NCBI GenBank assembly: GCA_018674605.1
Contig: JABGZU010000139.1
Coordinates: forward strand, 1-14,181
Source: Candidatus Nitrosopumilus sp.
Lineage (GTDB): Archaea > Thermoproteota > Nitrososphaeria > Nitrososphaerales > Nitrosopumilaceae
DNA length: 14,181 bases
Direction of reading: 5' to 3'
The position numbers and the translations under genes are program-made. A model generated the notes under the pieces. That model saw only the letters and a program-made list of their open reading frames with translations. It made no database searches and was not told the origin of the DNA. Each line of letters opens with the position of its first letter. Within the stretch, counting starts at the first letter, position 1. Of the stretch, positions 7,196 through 13,660 are shown one piece after another.

Positions 7196-7516
7196 ATGGC
7201 TTCAATTATTTTATTGGCAATTGTAGTTGTTGTTGCTGTTGCATTGATGGGTTCTGTATTGATACAATCTATAACTCTGATCGACGCTATAATTTTATCA
7301 CCATTGGAAAAAAAATGCCAAGAAATTGCTAATGAAGGATACAAAATTCATACACTTTATCCTAATTCTGATCCTGATGAACTTTTAGACGATGATATGA
7401 AACGATTATTGTATTTTGATGATTTATGGATGAAAGAGTGTATTTCTGTTTTACCTTCTGAATCTATTTTTTACATTGTAAATAATGTTGAAAGAGATTT
7501 TTCTTATGGTGAATGA
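7196..7516 (+). CDS. Small single-pass membrane protein of unknown function
   Basis: 106 residues from the ATG at 7196; a TTG directly before it (7193) is in frame but adds nothing. Residues 2-35 are strongly hydrophobic (ASIILLAIVVVVAVALMGSV, then LIQSITLIDAIIL) and form one long or two short membrane helices. The remaining about 70 residues are an acidic soluble domain with SDPDELLDDD near the middle and two cysteines that are not arranged as a metal site. I do not recognise the family. A CATATAC element at 7167-7173 is 23-29 bases upstream of the ATG. The stop abuts the stop of the convergent thiL gene with no gap. Confidence 0.72.
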   Translation: MASIILLAIVVVVAVALMGSVLIQSITLIDAIILSPLEKKCQEIANEGYKIHTLYPNSDPDELLDDDMKRLLYFDDLWMKECISVLPSESIFYIVNNVERDFSYGE

Positions 7517-8467
7517 TTATTTGAAATGTTTCCACCCTAAATCTTTTAACAATATGTTTCTGTTATTTTCTTTTAGGTAAACCCCTTTTCCTGATACAAC
7601 ATAACCAATTTCAATAATTGGTGTTTTTGATAATTTTGAATTTTTCATTATATTTTTTTTATATTTTGCAGGTATTGTAAATATAAATTCATACTCTTCT
7701 CCTCCATGAAATATTATTGAATTTAAATCTCCTTTTTGTTTTTTTATGTATTTTTCTAAATCTTTATTTGAAGGTATATTGTTAATAATAAATTTTTTTT
7801 TACTTTGTTTTGACATTTCATTTAAAGTAGTTGATAATCCATCACTAGAATCCATTGATGATGAAAAATATTTTTTATTTTTTAAACCATAACTAAGATT
7901 TGGTTTAGGATTTGTTACTGATTTGATAGCTTTTTTTACAAAATTATTTTTTTGATTTTTATTATTCAACAATATGTCTAGTCCTACTGATGTATACCCA
8001 AATGGACCTGTAACAAATATCAAATCCCCTTTATTGGATCCTTTTCTAGTAATTATGGAGTTTGAATTTCCAAAAATACAAACGTTAAACACAATTTCTT
8101 TTCCTGCATTTGTATCTCCGCCAATTATTGAAATATCATATTCTTTACATGCTTTTTTAAATCCATTTGCAATATTGTCTATTTTTATGCGTGAAATTGA
8201 TTTTGGTAAATTTATTGAAATAATTCCATATTTTGGTTTTACCCCCTTAGCTGCAAAATCACTTACACAAGCGATTACACTTTTTCTTGCTGCATCTGTT
8301 AGTTTCATTTTTTTTGGAATATCTGTACTTTCCACCATTGTATCTGTTTTTGCTACAATCTTGGTTTTACCTAAGGTAAATACTTCAACATCTTCTGAAA
8401 TAAATTTTTTATTTCCTAATTTTGTTTGAAAAATTTTAATTATTTTATTTTCATCTAATTTTGTCAT
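7517..8467 (-). CDS. thiL: Thiamine-monophosphate kinase
   Basis: 316 residues of the AIR synthase/ThiL (PurM-like) fold. Motifs: TDTMVESTD at 41-49 (the Mg/substrate aspartate loop, here without the GVHF ending of bacterial enzymes), CVSDFAAKGVKP at 67-78, IIGGDTNAG at 114-122, GDLIFVTGPFG at 147-157, MDSSDGLS at 205-212 and HGGEEYEF in the C-terminal half. ThiL phosphorylates thiamine monophosphate to the active cofactor thiamine pyrophosphate, using ATP. It starts 17 bases inside the end of the upstream phosphohexomutase gene, so the pair is cotranscribed. It is rich in Lys and Ile, as expected from the low GC. Confidence 0.9.
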   Translation of the reverse strand: MTKLDENKIIKIFQTKLGNKKFISEDVEVFTLGKTKIVAKTDTMVESTDIPKKMKLTDAARKSVIACVSDFAAKGVKPKYGIISINLPKSISRIKIDNIANGFKKACKEYDISIIGGDTNAGKEIVFNVCIFGNSNSIITRKGSNKGDLIFVTGPFGYTSVGLDILLNNKNQKNNFVKKAIKSVTNPKPNLSYGLKNKKYFSSSMDSSDGLSTTLNEMSKQSKKKFIINNIPSNKDLEKYIKKQKGDLNSIIFHGGEEYEFIFTIPAKYKKNIMKNSKLSKTPIIEIGYVVSGKGVYLKENNRNILLKDLGWKHFK

Positions 8468-9749
8468 AACTTTCTTTTACCATTTGTTTTGTATTGTTGA
8501 CTATCATTTTACATTTTTCTTCATTATTTGATTCTGCTGAAATTCTTATAATGTCTTCTGTATTTGATTTTCTAATCAAAATCCATGTATCTTCATCTAT
8601 GATTGTTTTAATGCCATCTTGTGTATTTATTTTTGAATATTTTTTTGTTAAATTATTTTTTAGATCTTCTATTATTTTATCATGATAATTTGAATTAATT
8701 TCAATTTTTTCTCTAATTTGAAAATAACTTTCCATATAGTTTAAAATTTCAGAAAACCCTGTATTTTTTAACATTGATGATATTAAACCACTTGTTAGAA
8801 TACCTTCTCTACAATAATTAAATTCTGGTAAAATAAATCCCCCACTACTTCCTTCTCCACCTGCTTGGGCATTAATTTTTAACATTTCTTCAATTACGTT
8901 TGCTTCTCCAACTTTTGATCTTACAACCGTTCCTCCTTTCTTTTTGATGAATTTTTCAATTGATACACTTGTATCTATACTCAAAACAAATTTTTTGTAT
9001 CCTAATTCTAATGATTTTGCAATTCCTAAACCTAATGTTATATCTGGACTTTGTTTTTTTCCTTTTCTAACAACTACTAAACGATCTCCATCTAGATCAA
9101 ATGCAAATCCAATTTCTTTTTCATTTGAAATATTTACTAACTCTGTTAATTTATCTGAAGTTGGATCTGGACCTCTTGAACATTCTGATAATTTTTCATT
9201 TATGATTTGAACCTCACATCCTATATCTTTTAACAAATCTGATGCAAAATCTTTTGCAGCTCCTCCTCCTATGTCTATTGCAATTTTGGGTGAACCCTTT
9301 ATTTTTCCTATAATTTTTTTTGCATCTTCTATGTATGATGATTTAATTTTTTTAATTTTGCCTATTTTTGATTTTAACATTTCTTGATGATTTATTATTT
9401 GAGGAATTTCTTTTTCATTAACTCCTCTTCCATCTATGATGAATTTCATACCATTCCACTCTATTGGGTTATGTGAAGACGAAACAACAATACCTGCACC
9501 ATATTTTCTTGCTTCTTTAAACACCACTGGAGTTGGAACTATGCCTAAATCAAAAACATCTATTCCATTTTTCATTAGAACTGCACTGATTACTTCTTGT
9601 ATCATTATTCCTGAAGGTCTTGTATCTCTACCAATTACACATTTTTGTGACTTAATTAAAGATGAAAAGTTGTTAGAAAATTCTATTATATCTTTTAAAT
9701 TCAGATCTTTTCCAAATACTCCTCTAATTCCTGAAATTGTTTTTTTCAA
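8451..9749 (-). CDS. Phosphoglucosamine mutase / phosphomannomutase family protein
   Basis: 432 residues, alpha-D-phosphohexomutase family. GRDTRPSG at 40-47, phosphoserine loop VSSSHNPIEWNGMKF at 89-103 (catalytic Ser92), metal loop DLDGDR at 218-223, sugar-binding loop GGEGSSGG at 297-304, and a C-terminal phosphate-binding segment IIRISAESNN. It interconverts hexose 1- and 6-phosphates for UDP-GlcNAc, mannose and N-glycan/S-layer precursor synthesis. Glucosamine versus mannose cannot be settled from motifs. The start is TTG at 9747-9749; an in-frame TGA immediately before it excludes anything longer. The gene overlaps thiL by 17 bases. The TATA-like box at 9771-9780 is shared with the divergent tRNA-Thr. 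Confidence 0.92.
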   Translation of the reverse strand: MKKTISGIRGVFGKDLNLKDIIEFSNNFSSLIKSQKCVIGRDTRPSGIMIQEVISAVLMKNGIDVFDLGIVPTPVVFKEARKYGAGIVVSSSHNPIEWNGMKFIIDGRGVNEKEIPQIINHQEMLKSKIGKIKKIKSSYIEDAKKIIGKIKGSPKIAIDIGGGAAKDFASDLLKDIGCEVQIINEKLSECSRGPDPTSDKLTELVNISNEKEIGFAFDLDGDRLVVVRKGKKQSPDITLGLGIAKSLELGYKKFVLSIDTSVSIEKFIKKKGGTVVRSKVGEANVIEEMLKINAQAGGEGSSGGFILPEFNYCREGILTSGLISSMLKNTGFSEILNYMESYFQIREKIEINSNYHDKIIEDLKNNLTKKYSKINTQDGIKTIIDEDTWILIRKSNTEDIIRISAESNNEEKCKMIVNNTKQMVKESYDKIR

Positions 9750-9770
9750 TCACCACAAATTCTGAAAGGC

Positions 9771-9780
9771 TTTTTATTAA
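9771..9780. promoter_or_regulatory. Candidate bidirectional TATA box between phosphohexomutase and tRNA-Thr genes
   Basis: TTTTTATTAA lies 24-33 bases before the first base of tRNA-Thr on the plus strand, and its complement TTAATAAAAA lies 22-31 bases before the TTG of the mutase on the minus strand. Only 54 bases separate the two genes, and I see no second AT box at the right distance for either. Confidence 0.45.
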
Positions 9781-9803
9781 CTCTGATGAATTTATCCAAT
9801 CGT

Positions 9804-9877
9804 GCCTTGGTAGCTCAGTCTGGTAGAGCACCTGATTCGTAATCAGTAGGTCGCGGGTTCAGATCCCGTTCAAGGCT
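9804..9877 (+). tRNA. tRNA-Thr (anticodon CGU)
   Basis: A 74-base cloverleaf without intron. Acceptor stem GCCTTGG/TCAAGGC pairs fully (one G-U), D stem GCTC/GAGC, T arm GCGGG-TTCAGAT-CCCGT. The anticodon loop TTCGTAA puts CGT at 9838-9840, reading the threonine codon ACG. The discriminator base is U, as usual for archaeal tRNA-Thr, and CCA is not encoded. The anticodon stem has a C-U mismatch at its top pair (27-43). A T-rich stretch (9880-9893) follows and probably ends transcription. Confidence 0.95.
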
Positions 9878-9925
9878 CTTTTATTTTTTGATATATTTTT
9901 AAAATTATTTAGAAATTACTGTAAT

Positions 9926-10003
9926 TTATTCATCAAAGGTTTCGATATCTATTTCTAGTTCTTTACCTAAACCTTTCCACCATTGTTTACTTTGTTCTGA
10001 CAT
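9926..10003 (-). CDS. Possible 25-residue small protein
   Basis: A short reading frame from ATG 10001-10003 to TAA 9926-9928, beginning MSEQSKQWWKGLGKE and ending in an acidic IDIETFDE. It has a paired tryptophan, a basic first half and an acidic end, a non-random composition for AT-rich noncoding DNA, where Trp and Gly would be rare. An AATTTTAAAAA box lies 13-23 bases upstream of the ATG, slightly close for a TATA box. It sits alone between tRNA-Thr and a small membrane protein gene. No function can be given; a chance frame remains possible. Confidence 0.4.
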   Translation of the reverse strand: MSEQSKQWWKGLGKELEIDIETFDE

Positions 10004-10086
10004 ATTCTATTATAGTTTTTAAAATTCTCCTTAATAGATCTGCCGGTTAATATGTAATTGATTATCTGATATTTTTTAAAATATTT

Positions 10087-10275
10087 TTATTCTTTCCCTT
10101 CTTGTTTTCTTTTTCTTTTTCTGTATATTATAATCATCAGAGTTCCACCTGCACATCCCCAAAAGAGTGGATTACTTGCTCCTATAGGAATTCCTATTGA
10201 TTGAAGTAATCCGACAAAACCTAAACTCATAATTGCTACAAGAACCAATCCTATCATTTCTAATATTTTTGTCAT
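10087..10275 (-). CDS. Small two-helix membrane protein (62 residues)
   Basis: Two hydrophobic segments, about residues 4-28 (ILEMIGLVLVAIMSLGFVGL) and 36-51 (PLFWGCAGGTLMIIIY), followed by a strongly basic tail RKRKRKQEGKE, which by the positive-inside rule would face the cytoplasm. The motif PLF(W/Y)GxxGG in the second helix recurs in the divergent gene at 10336. The family is not recognised; small proteins like this are frequent in these archaea. Downstream, about 83 bases without a gene precede the possible 25-residue frame. Confidence 0.7.
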   Translation of the reverse strand: MTKILEMIGLVLVAIMSLGFVGLLQSIGIPIGASNPLFWGCAGGTLMIIIYRKRKRKQEGKE

Positions 10276-10335
10276 ATTTTTCTATCATTTTCTCTAGAAT
10301 CAAAAAGATATATGGTTTTGTAAAATGGAGTTTGT

Positions 10336-10551
10336 ATGGATAAGTATCTTACAATAATCTTAATTTTCATGGTTGTGGGAATTCCTATTGCTTGGATTTC
10401 TCCCCTTACTGGAGAAGTACGTGAACAACCTCTTCTTCCCTTGTTTTATGGTTCAATCGGCGGTATTATCTTGATTCTTTTCTACAGCGGTTACAAAGAT
10501 AAAAAAGAAAGACAAAAACTTAATGAAAAACGAAAGAAATCTAAAAAATAG
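10336..10551 (+). CDS. Small two-helix membrane protein (71 residues), related to its divergent neighbour
   Basis: Two hydrophobic segments, about residues 4-23 (YLTIILIFMVVGIPIAWISP) and 34-50 (LPLFYGSIGGIILILFY), then a long Lys/Glu-rich basic tail to the end. The second helix has the same PLF(W/Y)GxxGG pattern as the protein at 10087-10275, at the same position (35-42 versus 36-43). GGAG at 10328-10331 lies 4 bases before the ATG as a possible Shine-Dalgarno site, and GATATATGG (about 10307-10315) may be the TATA box. Function unknown. The stop lies 3 bases from that of the convergent winged-helix gene. Confidence 0.72.
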   Translation: MDKYLTIILIFMVVGIPIAWISPLTGEVREQPLLPLFYGSIGGIILILFYSGYKDKKERQKLNEKRKKSKK

Positions 10552-10554
10552 TTT

Positions 10555-10836
10555 TTAAAGTTCTAATCCAAATGATTCTGCGATACTTGAAAAATTTATG
10601 TATGAATCCAAATATTGTCTTCCTTTAGAAGTAATCACAAAAGTATTTTTTCCATCATACTCAATTTTGTTAATTAGACCTGCTCCTGTTAAATTATCTA
10701 AAAATTTAGATAATCTTGAATGTGATAAATTTGCTTTTGTTAGAAGAGATGTTGTTTTAATGCCTTCTTGTCCTGATAATTGGGTAACTGTTAACAGATC
10801 TGCCACAATTTGCATACTAGTTCTATAAGTTACCAT
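10555..10836 (-). CDS. Winged-helix DNA-binding protein
   Basis: 93 residues that fit a single winged helix-turn-helix domain: helices at about 4-18 and 26-35 (GIKTTSLLTKANLS), a recognition helix at 37-50 (SHSRLSKFLDNLTGAGLI), the wing NKIEYDGKNTFVITSKGRQYL (55-75) and a final helix IAESFGLEL. The ITxKGxxYL ending of the wing is typical of the archaeal PadR/ArnR-like single-domain regulators (Pfam HTH_45 type) that are numerous in Thaumarchaeota. No ligand domain is present. The gene is divergent from the 194-residue zinc-cluster gene and convergent with the small membrane protein gene; it may control either, but nothing shows this directly. CTTATATC (minus strand, 10858-10865) is a possible TATA box. 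Confidence 0.85.
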   Translation of the reverse strand: MVTYRTSMQIVADLLTVTQLSGQEGIKTTSLLTKANLSHSRLSKFLDNLTGAGLINKIEYDGKNTFVITSKGRQYLDSYINFSSIAESFGLEL

Positions 10837-10920
10837 GTGCTCTATATTTTAAAACTCAGATATAAGGGTATTACCGTAAATTCAGATCAGATAAATACAC
10901 TCTATCTCCATTTTGCTACA

Positions 10921-11505
10921 ATGTCTACTTCCTCTAGAATTCCTTGGTTTGATGACTTTGTAGGTGTTGCATATCGATACTATGATCTTAGAATGAATGT
11001 TGTTCCGTTAATTACTGATAGAAAACAATCTGCCTCACTATGGCATGATACTATTCACTGGTGGTTAGATTCATCCATCAAAATTAGGTTTGTAGAAATG
11101 GATGATGATTATTGGTTTATCATGGGTTCTGATTCTCAAAAACCTGATACTAATTTAGCTTTTTTTAAAATATTGCCAAAGTCTGAACATTATGAGCGAT
11201 TTAAAAAAGGTCATGGAGGCGAAGCATATCTGAGATTAGGTGTATATACAAAAAAAATTCTAAGTGATGTAAAAAAAGGTGATTTATGCACTTGTGGTCA
11301 TGAATCTCAAGATCATGATGAAGGCGACGGCGATGTTTGTTTATTCAATGATTGTAATTGTAAGGAATTTTCTAGTTTTCAAGTGAATCTTTTAAAAAGA
11401 AAAAAAACAATTACTGATATTAAATTCTTAGAAGAAAAAGATGTGAAAGATGATCCACTTGTTTGGAATTGTTTTAGTGTAAATAAATATTCAAAAATAG
11501 AATGA
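10921..11505 (+). CDS. Cys/His-cluster protein of unknown function (194 residues)
   Basis: The frame stays open from 10810, but the start is most likely ATG 10921 (MSTSSRIPWFDDFVGVAY), because the upstream part overlaps the divergent winged-helix gene and a GATAAATA box (10890-10897) is 24-31 bases before this ATG. Residues 10-50 (YYDLRMNVVPLITDRKQSASLW) recall the opening of prim-pol domains (xxxVxPLxxxxKxPxxxW), but the rest does not continue as one. Residues 122-150 hold C123, C125, H127, H132, C140, C145 and C147 in a CTCGH...H...C...CNC arrangement, a likely zinc site. It is cytoplasmic, with no membrane segment. The function is not recognised. Confidence 0.75.
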   Translation: MSTSSRIPWFDDFVGVAYRYYDLRMNVVPLITDRKQSASLWHDTIHWWLDSSIKIRFVEMDDDYWFIMGSDSQKPDTNLAFFKILPKSEHYERFKKGHGGEAYLRLGVYTKKILSDVKKGDLCTCGHESQDHDEGDGDVCLFNDCNCKEFSSFQVNLLKRKKTITDIKFLEEKDVKDDPLVWNCFSVNKYSKIE

Positions 11506-11507
11506 GA

Positions 11508-11711
11508 CTATTCTAAGTCTTTGTTTACTCTAATGTGCTCTCCAGGATAATGTTCGTGAACTCTTTTTGAATAACATTTTCCGCACATTGTCCCTTTTAT
11601 TTCCCATTCTTCCATTGGATTGTAACGTTGTTGAATTTTTCCGTTACAGACTGAACATTTTTCTTTTGACCCCAAAGTATTCTTTCTGTTTTTTATCGAT
11701 ATAAAAAACAT
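11508..11711 (-). CDS. Small zinc-ribbon protein
   Basis: 67 residues with two CxxC knuckles, C19/C22 (KCSVCNGK) and C43/C46 (MCGKCYSKR), 20 residues apart, a standard zinc-ribbon spacing. Between them lies NPMEEWEIKG, and the C-terminal half is rich in histidine (VHEHYPGEH). Proteins of this size are common in ammonia-oxidising archaea with no assigned role; protein or nucleic acid binding is usual for such ribbons. The stop lies 2 bases from the stop of the convergent Cys/His-cluster gene. Confidence 0.75.
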   Translation of the reverse strand: MFFISIKNRKNTLGSKEKCSVCNGKIQQRYNPMEEWEIKGTMCGKCYSKRVHEHYPGEHIRVNKDLE

Positions 11712-11767
11712 ACTGGATTATTACTTAAGAAAATCATGTTAAATAATACTTATTTCTAATCAAATCA

Positions 11768-11827
11768 GGTAGCTAGTTTAACTAATGTAAACCTCCTGCA
11801 AGATTTTTACTTGGTTAGACTACTGCC
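11768..11827 (+). ncRNA. Candidate structured small RNA: 60-base imperfect hairpin
   Basis: Bases 11768-11791 pair with 11806-11827 to give about 22 pairs, interrupted only by two single-base bulges (C11773, T11786) and three G-U pairs. Outer arms are GGTAGCTAGTTTAAC and GGTTAGACTACTGCC, inner arms GTAAA and TTTAC, with a 14-base loop CCTCCTGCAAGATT. On the plus strand TTAAATAATA (11739-11748) sits 20-29 bases upstream like a TATA box, and TTTT follows the stem. The loop shows CCUCCU, identical to the archaeal anti-Shine-Dalgarno core. It lies in the only gene-free stretch between the zinc-ribbon and AIPR genes. It could instead be the 3' untranslated structure of the AIPR mRNA or the relic of a small mobile element. 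Confidence 0.4.
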
Positions 11828-11834
11828 TTTTAAA

Positions 11835-13586
11835 TTAAAACAAATTATTTGCTATTTTTTTCAGTGATATGATTTCTTCCTCTTCTTGTTTAATTTTTTT
11901 ATCTATAACTCGAAGCATTGAATCATTCCAAACATGTTGAGAGAAAAAATTGTGTTTTGTATTTGCTAATTCAATTTCATCATCAACAACAGTATCTTCT
12001 AAAAATTTAGTCACAATCACATCTGTAATTTTTAAAATTCTATTATTAAGTTTGAAACTATGGAAAATTGGTTCTAATTTCCTTATATCTGATTTAAAAT
12101 CCCCTTTAGATTCTAGAATTTTCTTATGTAGTATTCTAAAATAAACTGCTACAAAAAATAATGTTGCATATCTTTTTGTTTTATGTCCTCCTTGTTTTCC
12201 ATATTTTAGTGATTTTTTTGCAAATTCTTTTACAAGATATGGATATAGTATAATTCTATAATCATCTTTAAGATTCTCATTAAAAATTTGATCATATTTG
12301 CTACCTCGTGGAAGAAATTGAGATGGTGAACTGTATGATTCAGTTGGTCTTTGTTCTATGCCTGCTACTAATGATTGAATTGCATCCTTGGCAACAATGA
12401 CTTTTTTATGATTATCTGGAAGATAATTGTTGTATGCTGTATCTCCGCCATACTCTAGTTGTTTTGATTTTGATTTTGTATCAAATGAACCTGCCTGAAT
12501 TTCATAAAAATACCCACAATTTTTTAATTGTGATTTAATTGATTTGTGGAAATCCATTAATGAAACTAAATCTTTTCCTCTAACTGAATTTTGTGAATTT
12601 CTATACTTTGTAATATTATTTTGCTCTTGTTCATCATCAGCTTTAATTATTGTAACTGTCATTGATCCATCCATGTTTTTTGTTCTCTTTGAATGATCTA
12701 AAATTGAGTTTGATGTTTGTGCTCCGTTTACAATTTGTGGAGCAAAAAGTTCAATCATATTTTCTCCTAAATCTATAAAATCACTAACTACTATTGTAAT
12801 TCCATTATTATAAAAAAAGAATTTTCCTGGATTTGTTTGTAATGTGTCTCGTAATCCTTTGTTAACTGTAGTTTTAAATTGCATCCATTGTCTGATATTT
12901 GATTCAAAAACATAATCTCTATTTTTACTTACAAATTCTGTTAATTCACGTAATTTTAAAATCCCTAATATTGTATTTTCATGTGTAAGCATTCTTTCAA
13001 GTTTGATTGATGATTTTTTTCCTGCTGCTGGTTTTTTAATTCTCTCCCATAATTTTTGAATTATTTTATTCTCATCTATGATCTCTACTAATTCATCTTG
13101 ATATTCGACTTTTTGATCAGTAACATAACAACATTTTATCTTCAAATTTTTTTCTTTAATTTTTGTAACAAGTTGAGCTAATTCTGGTCTCATTTTTGTA
13201 ACATCTTTTGAAAGTAATCTTTTTGCATCTTCTTTGAATTTGGCAATTGCTTCTAGTGAGTGTGATGTGCCATATTTTGATTGAAATAACCTAACTGTGT
13301 TATCTGAAAAATCCACTGGAAGATAGGCGTCAATCCCTAAATCGTTTGCTCCATCTACAATTGCATCTGCTGCATCATCTTCTGTAGCCTCAAAAACTCT
13401 TGTTAAAATCCATTGAAGGAAATTATGTCCTTTTTCAACCTCATTTTTTGAATCTTCTGCATATTCATGAATATTGTCTCTAATATTCTCTGCAAAACCT
13501 TCTAGTGGTGGACTAGAATTTTTTTGCACCAATAATGCATGTGATCCTGGTATGTATTCTAATAATCCACTTGAATTTTGTGACAT
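11835..13586 (-). CDS. AIPR-family protein with nuclease-like N-terminal region (probable phage defence)
   Basis: 583 residues. AIPR (abortive infection phage resistance, PF10592) motifs are clear: FFYNNGITIV at 257-266, PQIVNGAQTSNSI at 283-295, ITKYRNSQNSV at 325-335 and GYFYEIQAGSF at 358-368. The N-terminal part has NDLGIDAYLPVDF at 81-93 followed by VRLFQSKYG at 98-106; the D86...Q102-x-K104 pattern resembles the PD-(D/E)xK-type nuclease core seen in Mrr-like and AIPR-associated proteins. The C-terminal third is helical and charged, with a coiled-coil-like KKIKQEEEEIISLKK near the end. AIPR proteins are linked to phage resistance; the mechanism is poorly known. No methylase or partner gene is adjacent, so it may act alone. 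An AT-rich near-palindrome (13598-13613) lies about 12-27 bases upstream of the ATG. Confidence 0.85.
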   Translation of the reverse strand: MSQNSSGLLEYIPGSHALLVQKNSSPPLEGFAENIRDNIHEYAEDSKNEVEKGHNFLQWILTRVFEATEDDAADAIVDGANDLGIDAYLPVDFSDNTVRLFQSKYGTSHSLEAIAKFKEDAKRLLSKDVTKMRPELAQLVTKIKEKNLKIKCCYVTDQKVEYQDELVEIIDENKIIQKLWERIKKPAAGKKSSIKLERMLTHENTILGILKLRELTEFVSKNRDYVFESNIRQWMQFKTTVNKGLRDTLQTNPGKFFFYNNGITIVVSDFIDLGENMIELFAPQIVNGAQTSNSILDHSKRTKNMDGSMTVTIIKADDEQEQNNITKYRNSQNSVRGKDLVSLMDFHKSIKSQLKNCGYFYEIQAGSFDTKSKSKQLEYGGDTAYNNYLPDNHKKVIVAKDAIQSLVAGIEQRPTESYSSPSQFLPRGSKYDQIFNENLKDDYRIILYPYLVKEFAKKSLKYGKQGGHKTKRYATLFFVAVYFRILHKKILESKGDFKSDIRKLEPIFHSFKLNNRILKITDVIVTKFLEDTVVDDEIELANTKHNFFSQHVWNDSMLRVIDKKIKQEEEEIISLKKIANNLF

Positions 13587-13597
13587 TTACTTTTGTA

Positions 13598-13613
13598 ATA
13601 TATTATATATTTA
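13598..13613 (-). promoter_or_regulatory. TATA region of the AIPR gene
   Basis: AATATATTATATATTT on the plus strand; the minus-strand reading AAATATATAATATATT is 12-27 bases before the ATG at 13586. It is nearly a palindrome, and it stands between divergent AIPR and copper-protein genes 74 bases apart, but it lies 48-63 bases from the latter. Confidence 0.4.
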
Positions 13614-13660
13614 GAGAATTAGGTAATTGTGTAATAACTCTCTATTGGATTTGAAATGAA

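Noticed and set aside
7974..8429. 151-residue plus-strand open frame opposite thiL
   Set aside because: It is the antisense image of a strongly supported ThiL gene; long antisense frames are common in this codon usage.
10810..10920. Longer N-terminus for the Cys/His-cluster protein (start at 10810)
   Set aside because: It would overlap the first codons of the divergent winged-helix gene and run through both promoter regions; the ATG at 10921 with a TATA-like box before it fits better.
11787..11810. Hairpin loop CTGCAAGA resembling the tRNA-Cys anticodon loop CTGCAAA, suggesting a tRNA-Cys relic
   Set aside because: No acceptor, D or T arm can be drawn around it and the flanking bases do not match; the similarity is 6-7 bases only.
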